A stretch of 64,000 bases of DNA from Pedobacter psychrotolerans (lineage in GTDB: Bacteria > Bacteroidota > Bacteroidia > Sphingobacteriales > Sphingobacteriaceae). The stretch is taken from the NCBI RefSeq assembly GCF_004340665.1, contig NZ_SLWO01000007.1:32405-96404 (forward strand), given 5' to 3'. A model generated the notes under the pieces. That model was not told the origin of the DNA. It saw only the letters and a list, made by a program, of their open reading frames with translations, and did not search any database. The position numbers and the translations under genes are program-made. Of this stretch, positions 8,599 through 16,378 are shown piece by piece; the stretch's first letter is position 1; each line of letters opens with the position of its first letter.

Positions 8599-9169
8599 TT
8601 TTGCTTATATTTTGTTCATGGTTAGAAACAACCTTCATTTTTGCATTCAGGGGTTCCATATCCCTGATCATCTCCTGGAGCCTTTGTCTGGCTTTAAAGA
8701 GGTTGGATTTAGAACTGCCTACCGAAATATTTAAGGTTTTTGCAATCTCATCATGTGAATAGCCATCAATGGCATACATGTTAAAAACAATCCTATAACT
8801 TGGTGAAAGGCTTTGTACTAACATCAATAACTCTTTGTAAGCCATTTGCTCATACACAATGGCTTCCTTACCATTTTGCTCATATTCGCTAATATCATCA
8901 TAGGTGGTAAAGCGCAAATTTGCCCGATAGTGATCTATCGCCGTATTAACCATGATTTTACCAATCCATGCTTTAATAGGCTTAGCAGGATCATACTTAT
9001 CTATATTATTAAAAATTTTCAAGAATCCGTTATTCAGTACATCAGCAGCTTCAAAATCACCAATGGAATATCTTTTACATATCCCCATGCAGTAACTGTA
9101 AAATTCTTTGTATAGCAGATGCTGACTGGCCCTATCCTTTCTGATACATCCACTAATAATTTCTTTCAC
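8582..9169 (-). CDS. ECF RNA polymerase sigma factor
   Basis: Sigma region 2 is visible (EAADVLNNGFLKIFNNIDKY, then PIKAWIGKIMVNTAIDHYR), and region 4 carries a helix-turn-helix (YSHDEIAKTLNISVGSSKSNLFKARQRL). An ATG-initiated frame extends to 9241, but a probable ECF promoter for this gene lies at 9210-9239, so the transcript must begin near 9203 and that ATG cannot be used. I therefore choose GTG at 9169 (VKEIISGCIRKDRASQ), giving 195 residues, the usual ECF length. TTG at 9175 is an alternative. The gene is translationally coupled to the barrel/anti-sigma-like gene and divergent from the lipoprotein-cytochrome operon that carries the same promoter element. Confidence 0.85.
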   Translation of the reverse strand: MKEIISGCIRKDRASQHLLYKEFYSYCMGICKRYSIGDFEAADVLNNGFLKIFNNIDKYDPAKPIKAWIGKIMVNTAIDHYRANLRFTTYDDISEYEQNGKEAIVYEQMAYKELLMLVQSLSPSYRIVFNMYAIDGYSHDEIAKTLNISVGSSKSNLFKARQRLQEMIRDMEPLNAKMKVVSNHEQNISKNERRA

Positions 9170-9209
9170 TAACAAGTTTATGTTATTGTTTTGGTCTTCT
9201 TTATACACG

Positions 9210-9239
9210 GTATACGGGACAAGTACACAAAAGGTTGCC
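9210..9239 (-). promoter_or_regulatory. Candidate ECF promoter of the sigma gene
   Basis: On the minus strand GGCAACCTTTTG (9239-9228) is followed by exactly 12 bases and then GTATAC (9215-9210). The same arrangement occurs divergently at 9324-9353. The shared element in both directions, next to an ECF sigma gene, suggests recognition by that sigma and autoregulation. Confidence 0.6.
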
Positions 9240-9323
9240 AAAACTAATCAAAATACTTCAAAAGAATTTAATTAGCTGGATGTTAGCCATTTTAAAAAAA
9301 ATTAAATGATTTGAATACATCCA

Positions 9324-9353
9324 GGCAACCTTTTGCCAAGCAGAGCCGTAATC
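9324..9353 (+). promoter_or_regulatory. Candidate ECF promoter of the lipoprotein-cytochrome operon
   Basis: GGCAACCTTTTG (9324-9335), 12 bases, then GTAATC (9348-9353), about 32 bp before the ATG at 9386. The element and spacing match the minus-strand copy in front of the sigma gene. Confidence 0.6.
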
Positions 9354-9385
9354 CTGATAATTAAACAATTTTAAAAATTATCTCT

Positions 9386-10240
9386 ATGAAACTTAAATTC
9401 AAGAAAAGCTGGTCTTTATTTGCGCTCTTATTTATCACCGTACTTTCTTCCTGCTCAAAGAACAATGTTGCAGATCCCAACCCAACAATGGTGACGGGTA
9501 AAAAAACATTGAAAACAGTTTCAAATGCAAGCTTTGGAACGGTTATTACCGATGGAGATGGCAGAACATTGTATTTCTTTTCTTTGGATGCCAATGGTAC
9601 TTCCGCTTGTACCGGTGGTTGCGAAACGGCCTGGCCAGTGTTTTTAGCTGAAGATTTAAGCAACGTACCGGGCTTAAACGCAACAGATGTTTCTACCATT
9701 ACCAGAGCAGACGGAAAGAAACAAACTACTTACAAAGGCTGGCCATTGTATTATTATGCGGGTGATGTGGCACCTTTAGATATTAAGGGTGATGCTTCCG
9801 GAGGCACCTGGTTCGTTGCTAAACCAGACTATTCGGTAATGCTGGCAAGTACACAACTGGTGGGAAACGATGGAAAAAACTATCTCGAAAATGCTAAAGT
9901 TGGTGATGGCATTACACAATACCTTACAGATGCGTCTGGCAGAACACTTTATGCCTTCGCTCCAGACACTTATAATGTAAATACTTACACCAAAGCAGAT
10001 TTGAGTAATAATAGCACTTGGCCGATTTATGAATCGGATGTTTTAAATGTGCCTTCTGTACTTTCAAAAAATGTGTTCATCCAGATTACTGCTGTAGGAA
10101 AAAAACAGCTGACATACAAAGGGCATCCGCTATATTATTTCGGACCTGATGCTAAGCGTGGCGATACGAAAGGCGTTAGCGTACCAAGTCCAGGCGTTTG
10201 GCCTATTCTAACAAAATCCACCATTGCCTTAAACCTATAA
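9386..10240 (+). CDS. Secreted-repeat lipoprotein (Lipoprotein_15/COG4315 type)
   Basis: A 284-residue lipoprotein. Residues 1-22 form a lipoprotein signal ending in LSSCSKN, with Cys the likely lipidation site. Two halves follow, each carrying COG4315-type secreted repeats: FGTVITDGDGRTLYFFSLD, CTGGCETAWPVF and TYKGWPLYYYAGD in the first, then YLTDASGRTLYAF, STWPIYE and TYKGHPLYYFGPD in the second. The family is exported and widespread, but its function is unknown. The first half keeps a CxxxC pair, while the second lacks these cysteines. It is the first gene of a tight four-gene operon with a cytochrome, YceI and DUF5777, and is preceded by an ECF-type promoter candidate, which suggests a role in envelope redox or stress. 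Confidence 0.88.
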   Translation: MKLKFKKSWSLFALLFITVLSSCSKNNVADPNPTMVTGKKTLKTVSNASFGTVITDGDGRTLYFFSLDANGTSACTGGCETAWPVFLAEDLSNVPGLNATDVSTITRADGKKQTTYKGWPLYYYAGDVAPLDIKGDASGGTWFVAKPDYSVMLASTQLVGNDGKNYLENAKVGDGITQYLTDASGRTLYAFAPDTYNVNTYTKADLSNNSTWPIYESDVLNVPSVLSKNVFIQITAVGKKQLTYKGHPLYYFGPDAKRGDTKGVSVPSPGVWPILTKSTIALNL

Positions 10241-10242
10241 CT

Positions 10243-10611
10243 ATGAAAAAAAATCAGAGATTAATCTACGTTGCCCTTGTCATTGTATACATCCTATTGA
10301 GCAGCAGCTGCTCTAAAAGACAGGCCGACGAAATTGTTCCGCAAACCTCTAATCCAGGTGGTGGAACATCAACGGTAACTTATACCAATTTCACGCAAGC
10401 ACTTATTCAAACCAAATGTGCGGGGTGCCATGGCACAGGAAGGTCTGCTGCATCCATATGGACTTTCAACGGCTTGGCATCAATTACCAGTAATGAAACC
10501 CGAATTAAACGGGTAGTACTGGAAACCAAATCAATGCCTATAGGAGGTTCATTAACAGCCGCTGAACTGGCTTCATTAAAAGAATGGTTTGATAACAAAA
10601 TGCCTAACTAA
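10243..10611 (+). CDS. Small mono-heme c-type cytochrome lipoprotein
   Basis: A 122-residue protein from the ATG at 10243, 2 bp after the previous stop. An in-frame ATG at 10198 is rejected because it lies inside the upstream gene and precedes the obvious signal. A lipoprotein signal ends in LLSSSCSKR. A single heme-attachment motif CAGCH lies at about residues 63-67, followed by a region with Met (KSMPIGGSLTAAELASLKEWF) that fits the distal heme ligand and final helix of cytochrome c domains. Inferred role: periplasmic electron carrier tethered to a membrane. It is sandwiched between the secreted-repeat lipoprotein and YceI genes with 2-bp gaps on both sides. Confidence 0.85.
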   Translation: MKKNQRLIYVALVIVYILLSSSCSKRQADEIVPQTSNPGGGTSTVTYTNFTQALIQTKCAGCHGTGRSAASIWTFNGLASITSNETRIKRVVLETKSMPIGGSLTAAELASLKEWFDNKMPN

Positions 10612-10613
10612 CT

Positions 10614-11156
10614 ATGAAAAAAATACTCTTTTTAGCAGTGATGGGGCTTTTCTGCCTCCCTGCCTTCTCGCAAATCATCAGCACCAACAAAGCTCAGGTA
10701 TCTTTTTATTCTAAAACACCTTTAGAAGATATTGAGGCTAAAAGTGTCACCGGAAATTCAGTTATCGATGTAAAAACTGGAAAGATTATCTTCAGGGTAA
10801 GTAACCGTTCCTTTGAATTTCCTAAAAAACTCATGCAGGAGCATTTCAATGAAAACTACATGGAGTCTGAAAAATACCCTACTTCTGAGTTTAAAGGAAC
10901 ACTATCTGCCCCTATTAATTTGGCAAAAGATGGACTTATCAAAATGGATGTAGATGGAACGCTTAATGTTCATGGTGTAACTAAACCATGTAAAGCAAAA
11001 GTAGATATCCTTGTTTCAAAAGGAACAGTATCTGCAACCTCAACTTTCAAAATTAAGATAGCTGATCATAAAATTGATATTCCGACGATTGTTTTCAAAA
11101 AGATTGCAGAGGAAATTGATGTGCGTATTCAGGCCACCTATTCAGAAAAGAAATAA
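10614..11156 (+). CDS. YceI family periplasmic lipocalin-like protein
   Basis: A 180-residue protein with a signal peptide (1-19, ending PAFSQ). The YceI fold follows: an N-terminal strand pair with AQVSFYSKTPLEDIEAKS, a central NENYMESEKYPTSEFKG that corresponds to the family's FFDVxxYPxxxF motif, and GTLNVHGVTKPCKAKV, the usual DLTLHGVTKPV motif. YceI proteins bind polyisoprenoid or amphiphilic ligands in a barrel, and several are tied to quinone or cytochrome biology. It starts 2 bp after the cytochrome gene, and the next gene's ATG overlaps its TAA stop by one base. Confidence 0.9.
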   Translation: MKKILFLAVMGLFCLPAFSQIISTNKAQVSFYSKTPLEDIEAKSVTGNSVIDVKTGKIIFRVSNRSFEFPKKLMQEHFNENYMESEKYPTSEFKGTLSAPINLAKDGLIKMDVDGTLNVHGVTKPCKAKVDILVSKGTVSATSTFKIKIADHKIDIPTIVFKKIAEEIDVRIQATYSEKK

Positions 11157-12133
11157 TGAAAAAAAATACAAACAAACTCAGACTATGTATATCACTTCTG
11201 TCCATAATGATCTCATTTAATGGATATGGGCAGGATGACTTAGAAAAGGCAATGGCTACTTCTGGTGGAAAAAGCGAAAAGGTGATTGCAACTTTTAAAG
11301 CTACTAAACTAATCAACGGCCATACCAATGAAACACTTTACAAACATGAACTTGATTTCAAGGTTGATCACCGCTTTGGTGATATTGCCGGAAGCAATGG
11401 CGGAATTAAAAAGTTTTTCGGGCTGGACAATTCAACAGATGTGCGGATTGGATTTGAATACGGCGTGACCGATAAACTAACCATCGGACTTGCCCGTGCA
11501 AAAGGTGCTACTGCTGTACAACAGCTTTATGAAGGAAGCCTTAAATATCGTTTACTGGAACAAACCGTTGACGATAAGGTGCCTTTAGCGGTAACACTAT
11601 TCGGAAGTAATACCATTGCTGCAGTAGAAGCAAATAAAGATGATCCTACTGCTGCCACATCGTACCGGAATTTCGGGGAACGAATGAACTGGGTAGCACA
11701 AATCATCCTGGCTAGGAAATTCAGCTCAAATTTATCTTTTAGCCTAACGCCAAGTTATGTTCACCGAAATCTAACCACTTTCAGGGATCCGAATGACCTG
11801 TTTGCTATTGGTGCAGGCGGAAGATTGAAGTTCACAAAACGTATGGCTTTGGTCGTAGATTATTTTCTTCCTTTCCGAAATAAAGCCGATAAAGAATATG
11901 TAGAGGCACAAAGGGCTACAAAATTCTATAATCCACTAGGTGTTGGTTTAGAAATGGAAACCGGTGGCCATGTATTCCATATCAATTTCACCAATGCAAC
12001 AGCTATTCAGGAGATGCAATTTATTCCCGAGACTACAAGTTCCTGGCTAAAAGGGCAGTATCGCTGGGGCTTTAGCATCTCCAGAAGATTTTCTTTTGAT
12101 CGTAAAAAAGCAAAATCTGAAGGCAAGGAATAA
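11156..12133 (+). CDS. DUF5777 family beta-barrel outer-membrane protein
   Basis: A 325-residue protein with an N-terminal signal peptide (to about YGQDD). It then has barrel-like alternating strands and the DUF5777 pattern: DHRFGDIAGSNGGIKKFFGLDNSTDVRIGFEYG, then ARKFSSNLSFSLTPSYVHRN and a last strand ending in FSISRRFSF. Such proteins are predicted outer-membrane barrels of unknown function, often next to YceI and cytochrome genes in Bacteroidota. Its ATG overlaps the YceI stop (taATG), so it is coupled to the operon. No terminator follows directly; 24 bp downstream begins a mobile-like repeat element. Confidence 0.85.
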   Translation: MKKNTNKLRLCISLLSIMISFNGYGQDDLEKAMATSGGKSEKVIATFKATKLINGHTNETLYKHELDFKVDHRFGDIAGSNGGIKKFFGLDNSTDVRIGFEYGVTDKLTIGLARAKGATAVQQLYEGSLKYRLLEQTVDDKVPLAVTLFGSNTIAAVEANKDDPTAATSYRNFGERMNWVAQIILARKFSSNLSFSLTPSYVHRNLTTFRDPNDLFAIGAGGRLKFTKRMALVVDYFLPFRNKADKEYVEAQRATKFYNPLGVGLEMETGGHVFHINFTNATAIQEMQFIPETTSSWLKGQYRWGFSISRRFSFDRKKAKSEGKE

Positions 12134-12156
12134 GGAGTGATCATGTTAACATGAAT

Positions 12157-12330
12157 AAATTACGATAATAATATGCCTTAAGATACTATTTGAACGGGTT
12201 ATTTATGTTTTAACCACCTCGCCCTTAAGTACCCTCCGATGCATTGGAGGGAATGGCGATCGTAATTCCCCTTTTTCAGAGGGGTGGTCGCAGACCGGGG
12301 TATTTAAATCGATTCATAATTATCGAATTC
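12157..12330. repeat. MITE-like palindromic repeat element, copy A
   Basis: A 174-bp segment closely related to 24240-24412. Its right end is TATCGAATTC (12321-12330). Its left end (AATTACGATA, 12158-12167) is a decayed match to the GAATTCGAT terminal repeat of copy B. Inside are nested inverted repeats (CCCTCC with GGAGGG; CCCCT with AGGGG) and a conserved core, GGAATGGCGATCGTAATTCC. There is no coding capacity, so it is probably a non-autonomous mobile or REP-type element. Confidence 0.7.
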
Positions 12331-12362
12331 AATTATTTGCTTAAAATGATGTGATTTATTTT

Positions 12363-12391
12363 AACCCCCGATTCGATAAGGATCGGGGGTT
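12363..12391. repeat. Perfect 10-bp hairpin
   Basis: AACCCCCGAT (12363-12372) and ATCGGGGGTT (12382-12391) are exact inverted copies around a 9-base loop. Only a weak T-rich run follows on the plus strand. It lies 230 bp past the DUF5777 gene and may end read-through from that operon, or be a repeat relic. Confidence 0.5.
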
Positions 12392-12542
12392 ATAACGTTT
12401 TATATATCTAATAGATTGAAGTTTTGTGAATCTAAAAAAATATAAATTTTATCAAACAATATCCATTTATAGTGGTTCTTATACTACATCTACCTAAAAA
12501 ATTGATCGTATACTTTGGTTAGTTGACCGATCTGAATATTTT

Positions 12543-12569
12543 AAGGCCACTTGGAAACCAAGTGGCCTT
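12543..12569 (+). terminator. Terminator-like 12-bp hairpin
   Basis: AAGGCCACTTGG (12543-12554) pairs perfectly with CCAAGTGGCCTT (12558-12569) around an AAA loop, followed on the plus strand by ATTTATTATTT. No plus-strand gene ends within 400 bp upstream, so it either stops long read-through or ends an unseen small RNA in 12392-12542. Confidence 0.55.
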
Positions 12570-12739
12570 ATTTATTATTTAATCTGCAATTAATGATGTA
12601 TAAATGAATCATTATTAACTTGATATTAGTAATTAATGGTTAATTTTTCATCTCCCAATTGTATCTTTTCTTGTTTACGAAAACTTTTTATAACCGAGAA
12701 TCGTTTTGGATGATAGAATTTCAATTAACTATAAATTAC

Positions 12740-13096
12740 ATGCACATACATAGGGGAAAATTGCTGAAATCAATTATTCATAAAAGCAATATATCAATCT
12801 TCGATTTATCTAAAACACTCTCATACTCTATAGATGCTATTCATCATCATATCGAAATGGAGACTCTTGATTTTAAACTCCTGATGGCTTATGGTGAGGT
12901 TTTAAAATATGATTTTTCGGTAGATTTCCCTGAAATGGTGTTAAGCATAGCCTCAAAAGAATCGCAGCATGCTGAAGTCATGAATTATGATGAATTATTA
13001 AAAGACCGCGATCACTGGAAACTCAAATACATAGAACTTCTTGAAAAGCATAATGAACTTTTAATTCGCAGACTGAATTTTCCTTCATCAAATTAA
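12740..13096 (+). CDS. Small HTH-like regulator with C-terminal helix
   Basis: About 118 residues from ATG 12740 (MHIHRGKLLK). An open frame with ATGs at 12659 and 12710 extends upstream, but the recognisable domain begins at MHIHRG and an A/T-rich stretch typical of Bacteroidota starts precedes it. Residues 1-55 resemble the degenerate XRE-type helix-turn-helix of small Bacteroidota proteins: HRGKLLKSIIHKSNISIFDLSKTL, then SIDAIHHHIEMETLDFKLL. The last 35 residues are a charged helix (DELLKDRDHWKLKYIELLEKHNELL), probably coiled coil for dimerisation. Its targets are unknown. It is preceded by 600 bp of repeat and hairpin DNA. Confidence 0.65.
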   Translation: MHIHRGKLLKSIIHKSNISIFDLSKTLSYSIDAIHHHIEMETLDFKLLMAYGEVLKYDFSVDFPEMVLSIASKESQHAEVMNYDELLKDRDHWKLKYIELLEKHNELLIRRLNFPSSN

Positions 13097-13180
13097 CAAA
13101 TCCTGGCAATTAGGATTTCTATATCTTATTCTGCATTGATCAAAATAAATTTACTGGTGAATTTTAGGGATGATTTATTT

Positions 13181-16100
13181 CTATAATTTCATTCCTTCTT
13201 TTAATCCTCCTGTTTTCATGAACATGTTTTCTATCTCAACATGGAACCTTTCATCACTTAACAGATAAATTTCCTTCAATAAATCTATAGAAACAGGTTT
13301 AGGGTTCGGGTATTTATTTTTTGCCAAAAAATTTCTTAAGGCAAGATTTACCTTTTCTTCTCCAATCAGTTCGCCTAACCTGTACATCATTACCGCACCT
13401 TTGGAATAGGAAATATGAATGTTTTCATTTTTCACCTGATATAACGGCTGTTCGGTGGTAAAGCCTCTTTCATCCAGATAAATTCCTAAATGCATTTTTA
13501 TCTTTTCCAGCAGTTTTGCTTTGCCATACATCTTCTTGAGCAACATCAATTCTGTATACATCGCCAGTGTTTCCGTAAGCATGGCCGCACCATCTCTTTC
13601 ATCAGGAGAAATCTGGTTATTGCCCCACCACATATGGGATAATTCATGACCGGCCAGTTCATTTATTACATCCTGCTGCTTATCACCTTTAATATTAGCG
13701 TGAAACAGCATATCTTCTGTCATATAAATTGTTGCAGGATATGCCGTTGCGGCAAAACCTTGGGTAAAACTGGAAACTTCGGCAAAACGAATCGTTTTAA
13801 ATGGGTACGTACCAAAGTTTGCTTCACAATAATCCAACGTCATTTCTGCATTTTTAAGCAAATGCTGTACATTTTCAGGGTGAGATGGATGATAATAAAT
13901 TTCAAAATTTCGCCCTTTATATTGCGCTCTTGTAATGGCATATGCTGCAGAAGAGATGGCAAAACGAAAGGGTATTGGTGAGCTTGTTTGGTATTGAAAA
14001 TAATTCCTATTTGCATCTTTCCATTGCCTGGTTAGTTCTCCAACTCCAATAGCAGTTTGGTTAAGCGGCGTAGAGATCCGCATATTCAGGTTAATAAAAT
14101 CATCATTAGCAACTTTTGGCGCATTGAATGCTTTTATAGCAGTTAGCTTACCTAATCGAAATTGCTTCCTATGATTTTCATCTGTTATTTCATTTGCAGA
14201 TAAGTAACCAAACTGTGGATAAAACCTGCTGATTCGCATAAATGAGCCATTTTGTACAATGGCATTAAACGAATGGTGTCCGTTTACCGCCTTCCAAGCA
14301 TAGCTGAGATCAAATTCAAATCTAGCTTCCTGATTTGGTAATAAGGCTTTTTGCAATCGAATCAACTGGTATGGCTTTCTGATCCTGATCTTTTCAGAAC
14401 CATTTATGAACACAGCATTATTTATATTCATTTCATTGCCCAGATTAACCAGAACGCTATGAATGTGCTGTTTCGTTTTATTCAGGAGCTTATAAGTGCC
14501 GCTGAAATGATAAGCATTTTGTTCCGGGAATAAATCTACCCTTGTAGTGATAGCCGTAATAGTGGGTTGTGGCAGGTGCTGATATTTCCTGAAAGCACTT
14601 TCGTAATTGGCTTTTGCCCGTAAATCTGCATCTTCATTTTTCGGCTGATAACCTTTCATTAAAGCGCTTCCTGTCCAATACATAAGACTTATTGACATTA
14701 AGAGTGCGATTATGGCTGGCCATCTTAATAAATTTCTTTTGGTCAGATTAAATATAATCAGTAGCATTAGTACTACCCCCAGGCCAAAGCCTAATCTTTC
14801 TCCATAAACAACGGTATAAGAACCAAAGCCATTCATGTCGCTAAAATCTCCCTGAAAGGGCTGTAAAAATTTTAACAGTGGATAACTAAAAACTTTTTTA
14901 CCTATGGAAGTGGCCATGATTAGGGCGAATAATGCCGTTAAAGCAAGTCCGGCATACTTTTGCCTGATCACTTTTTGGATCAATAAAATCATGATCCCTA
15001 ATAATACCAGTGGAAAACTATTAAAGAGGAATACATGGGCGTAAACCCTCCATTCTATGAAAGGATAATGATACAGCAACTGAAAAAATATGCCTCCCAA
15101 AATCATTAATCCACTATATAAAAAAATCAGAATAGCCAGCGACAGACATTGGGCAAAAAAACGAGTCTTAATATTTGCTGCTGCATCTTCAATTAGATTA
15201 AAGTTGGCATTCTTGCTCCTCCAAAATATTTCATGCGCATAATATAATGTGGCTATCATGCATAATGCATGAAAATTCTGGATTATGGTACTCACCATCA
15301 AACCCGAACTGGCATATTGTTGTGGTATCCTGATGCCTTTTTCTATCTCACCATAGAGTTCCATTCCCACATAAAACAACAAAGCCATTGCCGTGATGAT
15401 AAAGGGTATACTTTTAAAAATATAAACCAGATCCATCCTGACAAATGAAAGCATTGCGCTGAATTGTGCCTGGAAGTTATGTTTAGTATCTATAGATTTG
15501 TAAGAGATGGAGACGCAATGTTCCTGAACCATAGATATAGGAGCAGTAGCTTTGTATTTCGTGCTTTTGATCAGCGAAAATTTTCTGACTGAAAAAAATA
15601 TTAAACCTGCTGAAAGCAACAATATGGCAGATCTGTTAAATAAAAACATGCCGCTTAAAGAGACCATTTCTGTATTTCTTTGTACAGCCGACCAATGCGC
15701 TGTTTGATAAAAAAAGGCTGAAAACCCAAATGGATCTAATATGGCAGATATGAACTGTGCCTGATCTGATTGCGGCATACTTTGCGCCATTAAAGGTGAG
15801 CCTGAATAAATTAAGGCCACCATATAAAAAATATACAATAACAAGCCGCTCACATATACCAGTAATTTATTGCGGGTACTCCATGCCACAAAACTCAGTA
15901 CTGCAGTGGTGAACAAGGTATTAACCAAGGTAAAAATCACCAGTGGATACAGGTACCAGCTAAATACAAATCCGGTACGTTTTGTTGAAGATTCCCCAAA
16001 TGCATATCCAATAAAAAAACTGATCATCAACAACAGTATACATAAAAAACTCATGAACAGCAGCGATGCATATCGTCCTGCAAAAAACTGACTTTTTCGG

Positions 16101-16378
16101 ACAGGTGTACTAAAAAGTAAGAGTTCAAAATTAGAATCGGCTTCTCTGAAAAGTAATTGCGAAGCAAACAGGGTGCTAAAGAAAAGCGTGACTAAACTGA
16201 CCAGATTAGTGATAAAACTGATCTGATAAGGCGAGTTTTCAAAGATATCTTCACCAACAGAGAACCGGGCATTGGCTCCTCCTACCACGCCAAATATAGC
16301 AATCAACAGTAAGACGACATAAAAGCCAGGTCTTTTAAAATAACTACGAACATCAAAAAGGAATATAGTATTCATCAT
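13181..16378 (-). CDS. ABC-2 permease fused to M1-type (gluzincin) peptidase domain
   Basis: A 1065-residue fusion. Residues 1-270 and about 300-570 hold around twelve membrane helices of ABC-2 permease type (FDVRSYFKRPGFYVVLLL at the start, LFREADSNFELLLFSTPVRKSQF nearby). Residues about 600-1065 form an exported M1/aminopeptidase-N-like domain, with the zinc site HELSH at about 908-912 followed by MWWGN and the third ligand in LTETLAMYTE. Glu follows HELSH after 20 residues instead of the usual 18. The exopeptidase GAMEN motif is not present; the equivalent strand reads TAYPATIYM. Its start overlaps the ATPase stop (ATGATGA), so the two form one transporter. Substrate unknown; peptide export with trimming is one possibility. 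Confidence 0.88.
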   Translation of the reverse strand: MMNTIFLFDVRSYFKRPGFYVVLLLIAIFGVVGGANARFSVGEDIFENSPYQISFITNLVSLVTLFFSTLFASQLLFREADSNFELLLFSTPVRKSQFFAGRYASLLFMSFLCILLLMISFFIGYAFGESSTKRTGFVFSWYLYPLVIFTLVNTLFTTAVLSFVAWSTRNKLLVYVSGLLLYIFYMVALIYSGSPLMAQSMPQSDQAQFISAILDPFGFSAFFYQTAHWSAVQRNTEMVSLSGMFLFNRSAILLLSAGLIFFSVRKFSLIKSTKYKATAPISMVQEHCVSISYKSIDTKHNFQAQFSAMLSFVRMDLVYIFKSIPFIITAMALLFYVGMELYGEIEKGIRIPQQYASSGLMVSTIIQNFHALCMIATLYYAHEIFWRSKNANFNLIEDAAANIKTRFFAQCLSLAILIFLYSGLMILGGIFFQLLYHYPFIEWRVYAHVFLFNSFPLVLLGIMILLIQKVIRQKYAGLALTALFALIMATSIGKKVFSYPLLKFLQPFQGDFSDMNGFGSYTVVYGERLGFGLGVVLMLLIIFNLTKRNLLRWPAIIALLMSISLMYWTGSALMKGYQPKNEDADLRAKANYESAFRKYQHLPQPTITAITTRVDLFPEQNAYHFSGTYKLLNKTKQHIHSVLVNLGNEMNINNAVFINGSEKIRIRKPYQLIRLQKALLPNQEARFEFDLSYAWKAVNGHHSFNAIVQNGSFMRISRFYPQFGYLSANEITDENHRKQFRLGKLTAIKAFNAPKVANDDFINLNMRISTPLNQTAIGVGELTRQWKDANRNYFQYQTSSPIPFRFAISSAAYAITRAQYKGRNFEIYYHPSHPENVQHLLKNAEMTLDYCEANFGTYPFKTIRFAEVSSFTQGFAATAYPATIYMTEDMLFHANIKGDKQQDVINELAGHELSHMWWGNNQISPDERDGAAMLTETLAMYTELMLLKKMYGKAKLLEKIKMHLGIYLDERGFTTEQPLYQVKNENIHISYSKGAVMMYRLGELIGEEKVNLALRNFLAKNKYPNPKPVSIDLLKEIYLLSDERFHVEIENMFMKTGGLKEGMKL

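Noticed and set aside
9361..9699. Minus-strand 112-codon frame opposite the secreted-repeat lipoprotein
   Set aside because: It is antisense to a clear lipoprotein with repeats, and its codons lack any domain pattern.
13098..13118. Weak hairpin AAATCCT/AGGATTT after the small HTH gene
   Set aside because: Seven A/T-rich pairs without a clear T tract; not strong enough to call a terminator.
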